A stretch of 64,000 nucleotides of DNA from contig NC_090774.1 in assembly GCF_001761485.1 (NCBI RefSeq), forward strand, positions 2,728,001-2,792,000, read 5' to 3'. The notes beneath the pieces are model-generated. The model had not been told where the DNA came from, ran no database searches, and saw nothing but the letters and a program-made list of their open reading frames with translations. Shown one piece after another: positions 10,372-20,285 of this stretch. The DNA is from Yarrowia lipolytica (Eukaryota; Ascomycota; Dipodascomycetes; Dipodascales). The position numbers and the translations under genes are program-made. Numbering within the stretch: position 1 is the stretch's first letter; every line of letters begins with the position of its first letter.

Positions 10372-11559
10372 ATGTCCAACTACAATTACGGAGACGCCCA
10401 AAACCCCTACGGGGACCCCTACGGAGGCGAGGGCCACGCGCCCCACAACCCCTACGAGCAGCCCGACGCTGCCAACTCGTACGAGCTCGAGGCGGTGGGC
10501 GCCAACCCTTATGGCGAGTCGCGAGACTCCGTGCTGGACGGCCCCAGCTCCACCAACGTTGCTGGCACCCAGGGCCGAGGTAACCGGGCCCTGAACGAGC
10601 CCGCCCATCCCGTCGAGAGTTCCCACTACGAGCGAGACTCCACCTACGGAGTTGCGCCCCAGACCACCGACTACAGCGCCGCCCCTCCTGCTGCCCAGTC
10701 TGCTCCGGCTACCAAGCCCTCCATGGTGGCTGCGGCCGGCGGAGGCTCGTCGTCGGCTCGAAAGCCCTACAAGGGCGGTAACGACATGGGCGCCTTCTTC
10801 GAGGAGGTGGACGACATCAAAAAGTCGCTGCTGCAGTACGACGAAAACATCGACACCATCGAGACGCTGCACAAGAGATCTCTCAACGAGATTTCCGAGG
10901 AGCAGGGCTCGTACACGCAGGACCAGATCCAGAGCCTGTCCAACGAGTCCATGTCTCTGTCACAGTCGCTCAAGGACCGCATCAAGAACCTGCAAAAGTA
11001 CTCGTCCGGCGACTCCACCAAAAAGACCCAGGCCGAAAACCTCAAGCGTCAGTTCATGAGCTCCATCCAGCGATACCAGACCGTGGAGGCCACCTACCGA
11101 CAAAAGTACCGGGAGCAGGCCGAGCGACAGTACCGTATTGTGCAGCCCGAGGCGACCGACGCCCAGGTCAAGGCCGCCATTGACGATGCCCAGGGCGAGC
11201 AGATCTTCTCACAGGCCCTCATGACCTCCAACCGACGAGGAGAGGCCCAGACGGCGCTGTCCGAGGTGCAGAACCGACACCGGGAGATCCAGAAGATCGA
11301 GCAGACCATGGCCGAGCTGGCCCAGCTCTTCCACGACATGGAGATTCTGGTGGCCGAGCAGGAGGCCCCCGTGCAGCATATCGACAACCAGACACAGGCC
11401 GTGCAGACAGACATCGAGCAGGGTCTGGGACACACCAACAAGGCCGTCATCAAGGCCCGAGCCCTGCGAAAGAAAAAGTGGTGGTGTCTGCTCATCGTCA
11501 TCTGTATCCTGGGTATTTCTTTGGGTGTGGGTCTGGGTGTGGGTCTCAACAACAACTAG
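10372..11559 (+). CDS. SSO1: Plasma-membrane syntaxin (Sso1/Sso2-type Qa-SNARE)
   Basis: A 395-residue t-SNARE for fusion of secretory vesicles with the plasma membrane, expected to pair with Sec9 and Snc proteins. Residues 1-135 are a Tyr/Pro/Gly/Asn-rich low-complexity N-terminus with NPYGDPYGGE-like repeats. The syntaxin Habc bundle starts at about NDMGAFFEEVDDIKKSLLQYDENI. The SNARE motif (about residues 300-362) runs into KARALRKKKWWC and a single C-terminal membrane anchor (LLIVICILGISLGVGLGVGL), ending NNN. The Sso1/Sso2 hallmark of basic residues before the anchor is present. The extended N-terminus is longer than in S. cerevisiae (about 290 residues). Only one paralogue is in the window, so the 1/2 suffix is not decided by sequence. 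Earlier ATG in other frames were ignored. Confidence 0.9.
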   Translation: MSNYNYGDAQNPYGDPYGGEGHAPHNPYEQPDAANSYELEAVGANPYGESRDSVLDGPSSTNVAGTQGRGNRALNEPAHPVESSHYERDSTYGVAPQTTDYSAAPPAAQSAPATKPSMVAAAGGGSSSARKPYKGGNDMGAFFEEVDDIKKSLLQYDENIDTIETLHKRSLNEISEEQGSYTQDQIQSLSNESMSLSQSLKDRIKNLQKYSSGDSTKKTQAENLKRQFMSSIQRYQTVEATYRQKYREQAERQYRIVQPEATDAQVKAAIDDAQGEQIFSQALMTSNRRGEAQTALSEVQNRHREIQKIEQTMAELAQLFHDMEILVAEQEAPVQHIDNQTQAVQTDIEQGLGHTNKAVIKARALRKKKWWCLLIVICILGISLGVGLGVGLNNN

Positions 11560-12669
11560 TTTTGCACCCGCTTCTTTTTCGTACTATCTTGTACACTATC
11601 ACTAATTAATTGTATCTTATGGCTTGGAATGTCACCTCCCGTACAAGTACTCGCACCAATATATTGTAGAGCAACTGACGGTGGAAAATGGGTTGATCCT
11701 CCCAAAAAAACAAAGATAAACAATGATCGACAACGTTACAGGGCTAGATGAGTTAATACCGAATGGGTTGTAGGTGCGCTATCGACCTGGAGACTTTGAA
11801 AATGAATCAGAAATGTCCTCAGTTACACAAACTCCAACTGTTTCACGTGTATTTCCTCGTTCCTGCTCTCAAACATGGGTCTGTCTCAGCAGCATGCCAT
11901 TTCGGTACAGTCTCAGACATAACACTATAGGTTGCTGAGCAACAAGACATCTGACTGAGATAGTACACGGGGATATATTTGTATCGATGCCGTCAAGACA
12001 GCAGTAGTAGTTGTACAGCAATCTGATGATGAATCGCGTTCATATGGGTGGTTAGGTAACTTGTAGTTCTTAGTCACTTGTAGCTAGTCGGAGCCCACTC
12101 AGACATGATCCGGGGGTGTTTCCCGGGTGAAACATTACCTTACCTTACCTTGTATTCTTACTCTACTTGAGCAAACATTTTTAGTCATTGATTGTGTCGG
12201 TTTATTTTTTTTTCGCAATTTTTTTCAATCTTCCAATTTTTCAATTTTCCAATTTTTCAATTTCCCGATTTCCCAATTTCCTCAAAAAAATATATATTAA
12301 TATATCAGATAATAAAATTCCAATTTAACCTTCAATATATCAGCCCCCAAAATAGAGTGCCCCCAATATGCCCCAAAAATACTTTACAATCTAAACAGTG
12401 AGCAAACGTCCATCTTTTCAGCTTCAATATAAATAACAAATATATATATATATATATATATATAAAAATTCCACCCGATGACACTAGTTTTAAAATGTAT
12501 AATTTCTATTTTCGCGCACCAGGCTCTCTTTTTTTATTATATATTTAGATATATTTTCCATACACCCTCCCACCCCCACTAGTCATAACCTTTCACAAAG
12601 TTTATGTTTTTGTGCATCAACATCAGTGTGCCAAAAAAAATCGCTGACGCTGAACATCACTACTGAGCC
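11560..12669. other. Intergenic: syntaxin 3' end to GLE2 promoter, with AT-rich block
   Basis: The second half (about 12185-12560) is strikingly AT-rich, with CAATTTTTC/CAATTTCCC near-repeats at 12215-12285 and a (TA)n tract at 12437-12465. This is the GLE2 upstream region. No gene is seen. Confidence 0.6.
12437..12465. repeat. (TA)n microsatellite
   Basis: An alternating TA tract of about 28 nt within the AT-rich GLE2 upstream block. Confidence 0.85.
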
Positions 12670-13770
12670 ATGTCTAGCGTGTTTGGAAGCGCAAGAACTA
12701 CTTCGGGTTTCGGCGGCCTGACCCAAACGTCCTCGGCCGGCACGGTCCAGGATATGGCCAATGACCCCACTCTAGCCAATCCGCCGGAGGACTCTGTGTC
12801 CGACATTTGCTTCTCTCCACAGGCCGAGTTTCTGTCGGTGGCGTCGTGGGACAAAAAGGTGCGCATCTACGAGGTGTCTCCGCAGGGCCAGTCAAGGGGA
12901 GTGGCTCTCTACGACCACCAGGCGCCAGTGCTGTCCACCCACTGGTCTTTGGACGGAACCAAGGTGGCGTCTGGAGGCTGTGATAACGCCGTGAGGGTGT
13001 TTGACATGCAATCGCAACAGGCGCAGCAGGTCGGCCAGCACGAGTCGTCCGTCCGATGCGTGCGATTCGTCGCCGCTGGACCTTCAGACACACCTATTCT
13101 GGCATCCGCAGGATGGGACAAGAAGCTGCACTACTGGGACCTGCGAACTCCCAACCCCGTGTCCACCATTGCGCTGCCCGAGCGGGCGTACTCCATGGAC
13201 ACGTCCAAGCAGCTGCTTGTTGTGGCGACCGCTGAGCGACACATTCTGGCCATCAACCTCAGCAACCCCGGAGCCGTGGCCAAGACGCTGCAGTCGTCTC
13301 TCAAGTTCCAGACCCGTGTGGTCTCCTGCTGGCCCGCCGGCGACGGCTTTGCCGTGGGCTCTATCGAGGGCCGATGCGGCATTCAGTACGTGGACGACAC
13401 ACAGGCTAAGAACAAGAACTTCTCGTTCAAGTGCCACCGACAGACCCCCAACCCGTCAAAGAACGAGGTCGACATCTACGCCGTCAACGCCATCTCGTTC
13501 CATCCTCAGGAGGGTACTTTCTGCACGGCCGGTGCAGATGGATCGCTCACCTTCTGGGACAAGGACTCCCGCCACAGACTCAAGGGCTACCCACAACTAG
13601 GATGCACCATTCCCGCCACAGCCTTCAACCGCGACGGCTCTATATTCGCGTACGCACAGTCGTACGACTGGAGCAAGGGCCACTCATATAACAACAAGGA
13701 CATCCCCCACACGGTGCGGTTCCACCAGACAAAGGCCGAGGAGGTTAAGGCCAAGCCCAAGCGAAGATAG
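12670..13770 (+). CDS. GLE2: mRNA export factor Gle2/Rae1 (WD40)
   Basis: A 366-residue WD40 propeller that docks at nuclear pores via the Nup116/Nup98 GLEBS motif and acts in mRNA export. The N-terminus has an FG-like FGSARTTSGFGGLTQ. The first blade reads DSVSDICFSPQAEFLSVASWDKKVRIYEV; later blades carry GGCDNAVRVFD, ASAGWDKKLHYWDLR and GADGSLTFWDKD. The SWDKKVR and GWDKKLHYWDLR blades, the length (yeast Gle2 is 365) and the terminal basic KPKRR fit Rae1/Gle2 better than Bub3. The start at 12670 is the first ATG of the frame and precedes the FG segment seen in relatives. No intron signals were found. Confidence 0.93.
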   Translation: MSSVFGSARTTSGFGGLTQTSSAGTVQDMANDPTLANPPEDSVSDICFSPQAEFLSVASWDKKVRIYEVSPQGQSRGVALYDHQAPVLSTHWSLDGTKVASGGCDNAVRVFDMQSQQAQQVGQHESSVRCVRFVAAGPSDTPILASAGWDKKLHYWDLRTPNPVSTIALPERAYSMDTSKQLLVVATAERHILAINLSNPGAVAKTLQSSLKFQTRVVSCWPAGDGFAVGSIEGRCGIQYVDDTQAKNKNFSFKCHRQTPNPSKNEVDIYAVNAISFHPQEGTFCTAGADGSLTFWDKDSRHRLKGYPQLGCTIPATAFNRDGSIFAYAQSYDWSKGHSYNNKDIPHTVRFHQTKAEEVKAKPKRR

Positions 13771-16700
13771 AGAGATATATACTCTTAAGCCACCATACAG
13801 GGTGGACCATCCAGCAATCATCCAGTTGGTTGTTTTGGATGAGAAGTGGAATTCAGGAGGGTACAAATACGAATACAAGTAATGCATAAGAATTGATTTA
13901 CGGGGACAAGTCGTTAGAAGACTTACACAGGTACGTTAGTTTTGGAGCGTCTAACTCCACCATACTGAATACCGACCTAGAGCCGTGACATGTTTCACTC
14001 AACAATTGTACGTACTGTACTACAAGTAGTACATACTTGTAGTTTGCGACAGACATATCCGAGAGTCTGGACTACAAGGGGCGGGTAGCTAATTGTAGTT
14101 AGCGGCGTGTCTCAGACTTGTCCGGAACATTGTTTTTCCGAGATGAAACGATTTCAGCAGTTCGACGAGTGTTCAGACTTGTTGATGCAGTTGTGACTTG
14201 TTATATTTCTTCTATTGCTGTTCTCGAGTGTATCCAGACATGTCCTATACGATCTATAGCCCTTCTACGTAGGACTCCAAAAGAACGATCTGGTCTGTCG
14301 GTCCGGCAAGCTCGAATAACTCCATGTCTGTCTCACTTCTTTGTAATTCTGGAAATAGCGGGGTCGTAAACCCTTGCAGAACTACCACTATACTTCGTAG
14401 AGTACTACGAGCTAGTCTCTTCGGCCATAGCTCATAACTTTGCTCTTATGGCCGGTACTGTAGTAGCAACAGTAATAACTCAGAACAATAGCTATAGTTC
14501 GGGCCATGTTCGGTTGAACAGCTCCAATCATTATTTCGTCTTAATCCGACCTCCATCATCTTCCGACCTCCATCGTCTTGGTCCGACCTCCGCCATATGC
14601 GTGTTTGCATCATAGGCGGCTGTTCGTACTTTTGCACAGTTACGGAGTCTACAAAGGACAAGATTTCTCAAGCTGTACGGCAGAGCCAGACTCGGCCCAT
14701 TGCAGTCCACCCCTGGTGACAAAAAACCTCCGTGGAGCGAGAAACTGTGGGGTTTTCAGGCAGGGCATTTTGAGGGATATAGTTGTGGGGAGACGGGATG
14801 AGGGTTTATCCTGCTGCATTAATAAGCCGTCTGGCAAGTCGTAGACTGGACCAACTAGCGCCCATGCCGTCTGGACCGGCTATCTCTCGCCCGATAAACG
14901 GCTACGGACTATAACTCTAGTGTAAATGTAAGCTCCATGTGGACTCTCAACGTTGGGTGGATCCAGCCGCTACAATGTTCCGGGGGGATAGTTTAGTGAT
15001 CCAGGAGTAACATGCGGGGCTGCGGACTTTGCAGATGTGGCCAGTATTAGTAGACGATGTGAGACAGGAGCTATTTCGGGCGTTTGTACTGTACTGAGAG
15101 TAGAGACTCACTCATGCTACAACTTGTATGGCTCATAGCTCTGTTAGCTATGCTCATTGTAGCACGAGTGGGTCTCCCCAACTACTGTACTGGTCTACAC
15201 AAACACACCAGAGTCGTCAATCTGCACTCACGCGAGCAAAATTTTCATTTCATTTCGGTTGTTGGCTTTTTGCTTTTCATTATTCATGGTCTTAGCGTCT
15301 CTTCACGTACATTCCTAACGTAGGTTGTGGTGCGTCTGGTCACATCAGACCATGGTTTTGGGCAGCACGTAGTGGGACCAGCAAGCGGTGGGGCTCGGCC
15401 GGGAGTTGGTTAATCGAAAGCTGGGTCCCGGATCATTTGATTTCGGCCGAAAAACGGAAAATTCCCCTCCCCCTGGCACCTCGATTTAGCACCTCAAGAT
15501 GCAGGCCAAGCCGCATGACAGCCGCGTTTTTCCGACGGATTAACTCGTCGGAGAGACTCGGACTGCGGGCAAGGTACATGAGTGTTAGGAAGAGCGACTA
15601 AAGGGTGTGACTAATGACGCGGGGAAGCGGTTGGAGACTCTACCGGGCCCAGGGTTCGGTCGCACGCCGTATAGCAACCGTATGAGACGGAGGCTTCCAA
15701 CGCAGCCGGTTTTGTGGGGTCATTTGTGCGGGGAAGTTGCACTCTTTTGCCCACATGGTTTCGTCTCCCCGTCCGCACCGATTAAGAATAGAATCAAATT
15801 TTTTCCCCGGAGAAATTTTGTACTGCTAGTTTGAAGCCTAACCTTGAGGTACAGCGCTGACTGGGGTCATTGTCATTGCTACTGCACCTGTATGTGTCTA
15901 GACGCAAACAAAGCAAGTCGGAAGGGGCAGACGGAGAATAGTGGCAAATGAAATCAGTGGACCGAAGCGGTCTTGTCAGATGACGGTCAGATAGCTGGCT
16001 TCTCAAGGGTCTCGTCCGGTAGTTTGGGTGAGGGTTGACAAACCATGTGCTTCAGTGCTTCTTTGGTGACATCATGGCGAGGCTTTGTCTTTCTCAAACG
16101 GGCTCGATTCGAAGCCGGCGACGACTCTGGGCCGGGGTCGGAACAATAGCCGACTTTCACACTCCAGATCCGCCCCACATTTTCCATGCGTGCGCTTGCA
16201 CAAAACGCTCTCATATGCGTATGTTGGGGAACATGACGCGCTTAGTTGCACGTCATAGAAGACGGCCTATAGCGTCTATAGTATGGCAAATGATGACGGG
16301 GACTTGACCGTCGCACCAAGAAAGCCGTCATCAACTCATACCACAACAGTGTGCCCCCCTCCACTTACCTCGGCCCACATGTCTTACCACTACTCCTTCC
16401 ACATCCAGAGCTCACATGGTTATAGCACGGCACAAGCCCTCTAGGCCCCAAGGTTTGGAGCTGTGAAGCCCTCTTTTGGATTCGCATGCTTGACCAATGT
16501 AAACTTCCTCTGCCCCGCCACTCCTCGAACCATCTCGTCAACTCTCTGGTGGAGTTGGGACTCGCAGGACAAACATGCCCCTGACACACAATACAAGACC
16601 CTGACACAAGGCACAAGACCTGGGCCGTTACACCGGCCCACCGCCAAGCTCATCGCAACACAAAGACGCGCGCTGGAGTCGATGGGCTCTTGACAGGCTC

Positions 16701-16917
16701 CGGAAACTCAGCTGCCGCTCAGAGTTTAGTTGCGGCGAGAGTTGCAGAGTTGGAGTCTGTTTGAAAACGAAAAGTGCAAGGCCAACGAGCAGCAGTCTCT
16801 TGTTCCAAACACGGATCGGAGTAGCACCAAACACTTATAAATAACGCGTCCCCAGATTCCCCAGATTCTCTTTCCACTTTGTTCTCCACCAACTTCTTGT
16901 ACACCTCTCAACTCACA
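13771..16917. other. Long upstream region of the hexose transporter
   Basis: More than 3 kb without a supported gene. It contains a CTACAAGTAG element at 14020-14029 with an ACTTGTAG just after it, and a TATA element close to the transporter start. ORFs of 60-90 codons occur on both strands (for example 14118-14369) but show no family features. Confidence 0.6.
16837..16844 (+). promoter_or_regulatory. TATA box of the hexose transporter gene
   Basis: TATAAATA lies about 75 bp upstream of the chosen ATG (16918), at a usual yeast distance. This supports 16918 over 16879 as the start, because 16879 would be only about 35 bp from the TATA. Confidence 0.6.
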
Positions 16918-18519
16918 ATGTACAAGGTCCACAACCCCTACCTTACGGCGGCGGTAGCCACCATGGGCGGTATGCTCTTTGGTTTCGATATCTCGTCGGT
17001 TTCCGCCTTTGTCGGCGAAGACCAGTACATGCAGTACTTTGGTCACCCCACCTCCATCCAGCAGGGAGGTATCACAGCCTCCATGGCCGGCGGCTCCATG
17101 CTGTCGTGTTCGTTTGCCGGTTTCATTTCTGACCGAATCGGCCGAAAGCCCACTATCCAGATTGCTGCTGCCTGGTGGATAGTCGGCGCGGCCATTCAGT
17201 GCTCAGCCCAGAACATGGGCCAGCTGATTGCCGGCCGTGTCATCTCCGGTATTGGTATTGGTATTGGTTCTTCTCAGATTCCTGTCTTCATTTCCGAGCT
17301 GTCCCCCAAGAAGATTCGAGGTCGGCTGGTCGGCTGTTTCCAGTGGGCCGTCACCTGGGGTATTCTGATCATGTTCTACATCTCCTTTGGTTGCTCGTAC
17401 ATCAAGGGCCCTGCTTCTTTCCGTCTGGCCTGGGGTATCCAGATGATTCCCGGAGCCATGCTGGCGTTTGGAATGATGTTCCTGGACGAGTCGCCTCGAT
17501 GGCTGGCATCCAAGGACCGTTGGGAAGAGGCCATCCAGATCATCCGATCTGTCAACGGCAACTACGGTACCGAGGAGGACATTCTTATGGAGATTGAAGA
17601 CTTGCGAGAAGTGGTGCGAATCGACCACGAGTCCAAGACCGTCATGGTGTGGGATCTGTTCCGAAAGGACTCCATCAACCGAACCATGGTGGGTATCTGG
17701 GCCCAGATCTGGCAGCAGCTCACCGGAATGAACGTCATGATGTACTACGTGGTCATCATCTTCAAGATGGCCGGCTACTCCGGAAAGTCTTCTGTTCTTG
17801 TCTCCTCCTCTATCCAGTACATTATCAACGTGGTCATGACCATTCCTGCCCTGCTCTTCATTGATAAGATTGGACGACGACCTCTGCTCATTGTCGGATG
17901 TCTCTTCATGATGACCTGGCTGTTTGCCGTCGGAGGAATGCTCGGTGCTTACGGTACCCAGATGCCCGGAGGTCTGCCTGCCAACCCCGAAAAGAACATT
18001 GCTGCCGACCCCTACACCACCATCTTTATCGACGACAACCACAAGACTGCGCGAAAGGCCATCATTGCCTGCTGCTATCTGTTTGTGGCCTCGTTTGCGC
18101 CCACCTGGGGTCCCGGTATCTGGCTCTACTGTTCGGAAATCTTCCCCAACAAGCAGCGAGCTATGGCCAACTCCATCACCGCTGGAGCCAACTGGGCTTT
18201 CAACTTTGCTCTGGCCATGTTTGTGCCTACCGCCTTCAAGAACATCAACTGGAAGACGTACATCATCTTCGGTGTCTTCTGTGTCGTCATGTGCATCCAC
18301 GTCTTCCTGCTCTTCCCCGAGACCAAGGGTAAGACTCTGGAGGAGATTGACATGATGTGGGACGCCAAGGTGCCTGCGTGGCGAACCGCCTCCTGGGTGC
18401 CCGACCACATGCCTTCTCGATACGCCGAGAAGGATCTGGACGAGAAGCCCATGGACGAGCTTGCTGAGGAGCCTTCTCACGAGGAGGACCCTCATCCTCA
18501 GTACACCGAGACTGTTTAA
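16918..18519 (+). CDS. YHT4: Hexose transporter, MFS sugar porter family
   Basis: A 533-residue 12-helix plasma-membrane sugar transporter. Family motifs are visible: GGMLFGFDISSVSAF in helix 1, DRIGRKPT between helices 2 and 3, SELSPKKIRGRLVG after helix 4, DESPRWLASKDR at the central loop, QQLTGMNVMMYY in helix 7, DKIGRRPLL in the second half, and PETKGKTLEEID at the C-terminal end. The acidic tail (EKDLDEKPMDELAEEPSHEED) is cytosolic. ATG 16918 sits in CTCACAATG and gives MYKVHNPYLTAAVATMGG, the usual sugar-porter start; the frame also opens upstream at 16879. The symbol rests on my recollection that a YHT gene lies between the ACBP and ALK3 genes on chromosome E. The family call does not depend on it. 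Confidence 0.9.
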   Translation: MYKVHNPYLTAAVATMGGMLFGFDISSVSAFVGEDQYMQYFGHPTSIQQGGITASMAGGSMLSCSFAGFISDRIGRKPTIQIAAAWWIVGAAIQCSAQNMGQLIAGRVISGIGIGIGSSQIPVFISELSPKKIRGRLVGCFQWAVTWGILIMFYISFGCSYIKGPASFRLAWGIQMIPGAMLAFGMMFLDESPRWLASKDRWEEAIQIIRSVNGNYGTEEDILMEIEDLREVVRIDHESKTVMVWDLFRKDSINRTMVGIWAQIWQQLTGMNVMMYYVVIIFKMAGYSGKSSVLVSSSIQYIINVVMTIPALLFIDKIGRRPLLIVGCLFMMTWLFAVGGMLGAYGTQMPGGLPANPEKNIAADPYTTIFIDDNHKTARKAIIACCYLFVASFAPTWGPGIWLYCSEIFPNKQRAMANSITAGANWAFNFALAMFVPTAFKNINWKTYIIFGVFCVVMCIHVFLLFPETKGKTLEEIDMMWDAKVPAWRTASWVPDHMPSRYAEKDLDEKPMDELAEEPSHEEDPHPQYTETV

Positions 18520-20285
18520 TCAGTGGCTGATTATATATATTATTTAATGACTAATGATTGTTTCTGATTGAGCTGGGAGTAGATTATGTGTTTTATATAT
18601 ATATGTTATTTAATTTAATTTATTTAATAATTATATATTACCAAAAATTATTAGACCAACCCACTTTAACTTCTGTTTTGATCACCAAGATCAACACCTC
18701 TTAACTCAACCGGGGGACAAAGCCGTGTCAGCCTGAGACAGTCTCGTTGCTCAAGGTTAACATTGGTCTTGAACTGTAACACCATCTGACCGCACGAGCT
18801 ACAAAGCCGCGAGTGATGTGAGTACGACGCTAAGACCGTGTCTGAGGTTCGAGGCAAGAAGCTGTTTCGCGAGGTGAGCCCCACATGGAAGATCAACCGA
18901 CAGACGGATCGAAAGACCAGACATATGTCCGACAGACAGACACAGACAGATGACCGACCGACAGACACAGACATAATGTCCGACAGACAGACACAGAACA
19001 GATGAACGGACCGAACAGACACAGACACAGACACAGACACAGACACAAACACATCGTCCCCCCGCAAACAAGATTACTCTCACCGTCTGTTTTGGGTCAG
19101 TTTCGGTTCAGTTTCGGTCTTTGTTTCTATCCCTTTACATTCCGAGGTTAGAGGCTACTCTTACTACAGGAGCACCGACTCCTTCATTACAGCAAAAGTT
19201 TTGTCAACTCAGAGGGTCTAGGATCGACTCAAACGGATCCATTCGGCCCGTCTTTTTCACGTTACTGCAGTCCCACCCAGACTCACCTGCCCAACCACCT
19301 CCTGACGTCCACTTCCTGCTCCATGACGAACAACCTTGTCATGCAGCCTGGAGAAAAAGAACTGTTAATTCTATTTGTAAGGAGACGTGAGTCCATGTGC
19401 GTGAGCAACAAGAACAAGTGGTCACTTCGCAGTCGTATAGACGACTTTGCCCGACATCTATGGGTCACTTGTCAGTCTAAGCACATCTTACATGGACACA
19501 CCTCAGTTCGGTCTTAGACGCGCCCCTTCATCGGAGCTAGAGACCGCGAACGTGACTAAGACATGTAGGACTCAGTCCAATGCGGGGCGACGGAGTATAC
19601 TGGAAGCAACCTCAGCAGCTTGAAGTTGCTGTACAGACCAATTGCTGAACAGACGAGATTGCCGTTTATACCCAGGTCGAAAATGCATGGTTCTGGTGCT
19701 CTATTTGGCTGTTTCGCTCTGTTGGAGCAGTCTTGTCATCTTCACGATGATGATCGCCACTCACGAAAACCCCAAACCCCACTGATCTGCTCAAGGTGGA
19801 TCAGCCCATCGTTGACAACGAGGATTGTATCAGTGCAGTGTACTCGTACAGGCTCGAGACATGCGTGTCTCTACGTGACCGGAAGTCGGCTGTTTAATGG
19901 ATCCGGCACAGGGTTGCACACAGAAAGGTCCTTTTTCGCGACGCCATAGTTCATCTTGTCATAGTTGTTATGATCACGCTGGACTGGACAACCACCAGTA
20001 AAAGATAGGAGCAGCACCGAAGATTGACCAGCTGGAATCGCCCGGACCAATAGTACGAGTACATACTGTACAGAATTCTTTCTGAGATAGTCCTCACCAA
20101 ACGGACCCGTTTCCTCATCAGCTTTGCTTCGACCCACTGGTACTCCCATCTATCTACAACTCTCCACTCCGGTCTCATTCATAGGGGAAACACCCCAGTT
20201 AGTATAGATATATTACACTAGTGCTAGAAGCATGCCGACAATATAATCTGTGTCGGCGCGATGTATGTACTGGCTCGTTCTTCAG
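18520..20285. other. Convergent intergenic region, hexose transporter / SIZ1
   Basis: The first 130 bp are AT-rich (transporter 3' end). A CAGACA-type repeat occupies 18889-19055. An ATG-GTGAGT-like donor on the minus strand near 19282 has no convincing acceptor. No gene is supported. Confidence 0.6.
18889..19055. repeat. Imperfect ACAGAC microsatellite
   Basis: Repeats of ACAGACACAGAC and GACAGACAGA interspersed with GACCGA/GTCCG units, ending in a clean ACAGAC run. The reverse strand reads as chance Cys-Val repeats. Confidence 0.8.

Noticed and set aside
16360-16385. Minus-strand ATGTGGGCCGAG followed by GTAAGT
   Set aside because: No acceptor with a branch box within 400 bp.
19283-19324. 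Minus-strand ATG exon (MEQEVDVRRWLG) with GTGAGT donor
   Set aside because: The only nearby acceptor-like site leads into the ACAGAC microsatellite.
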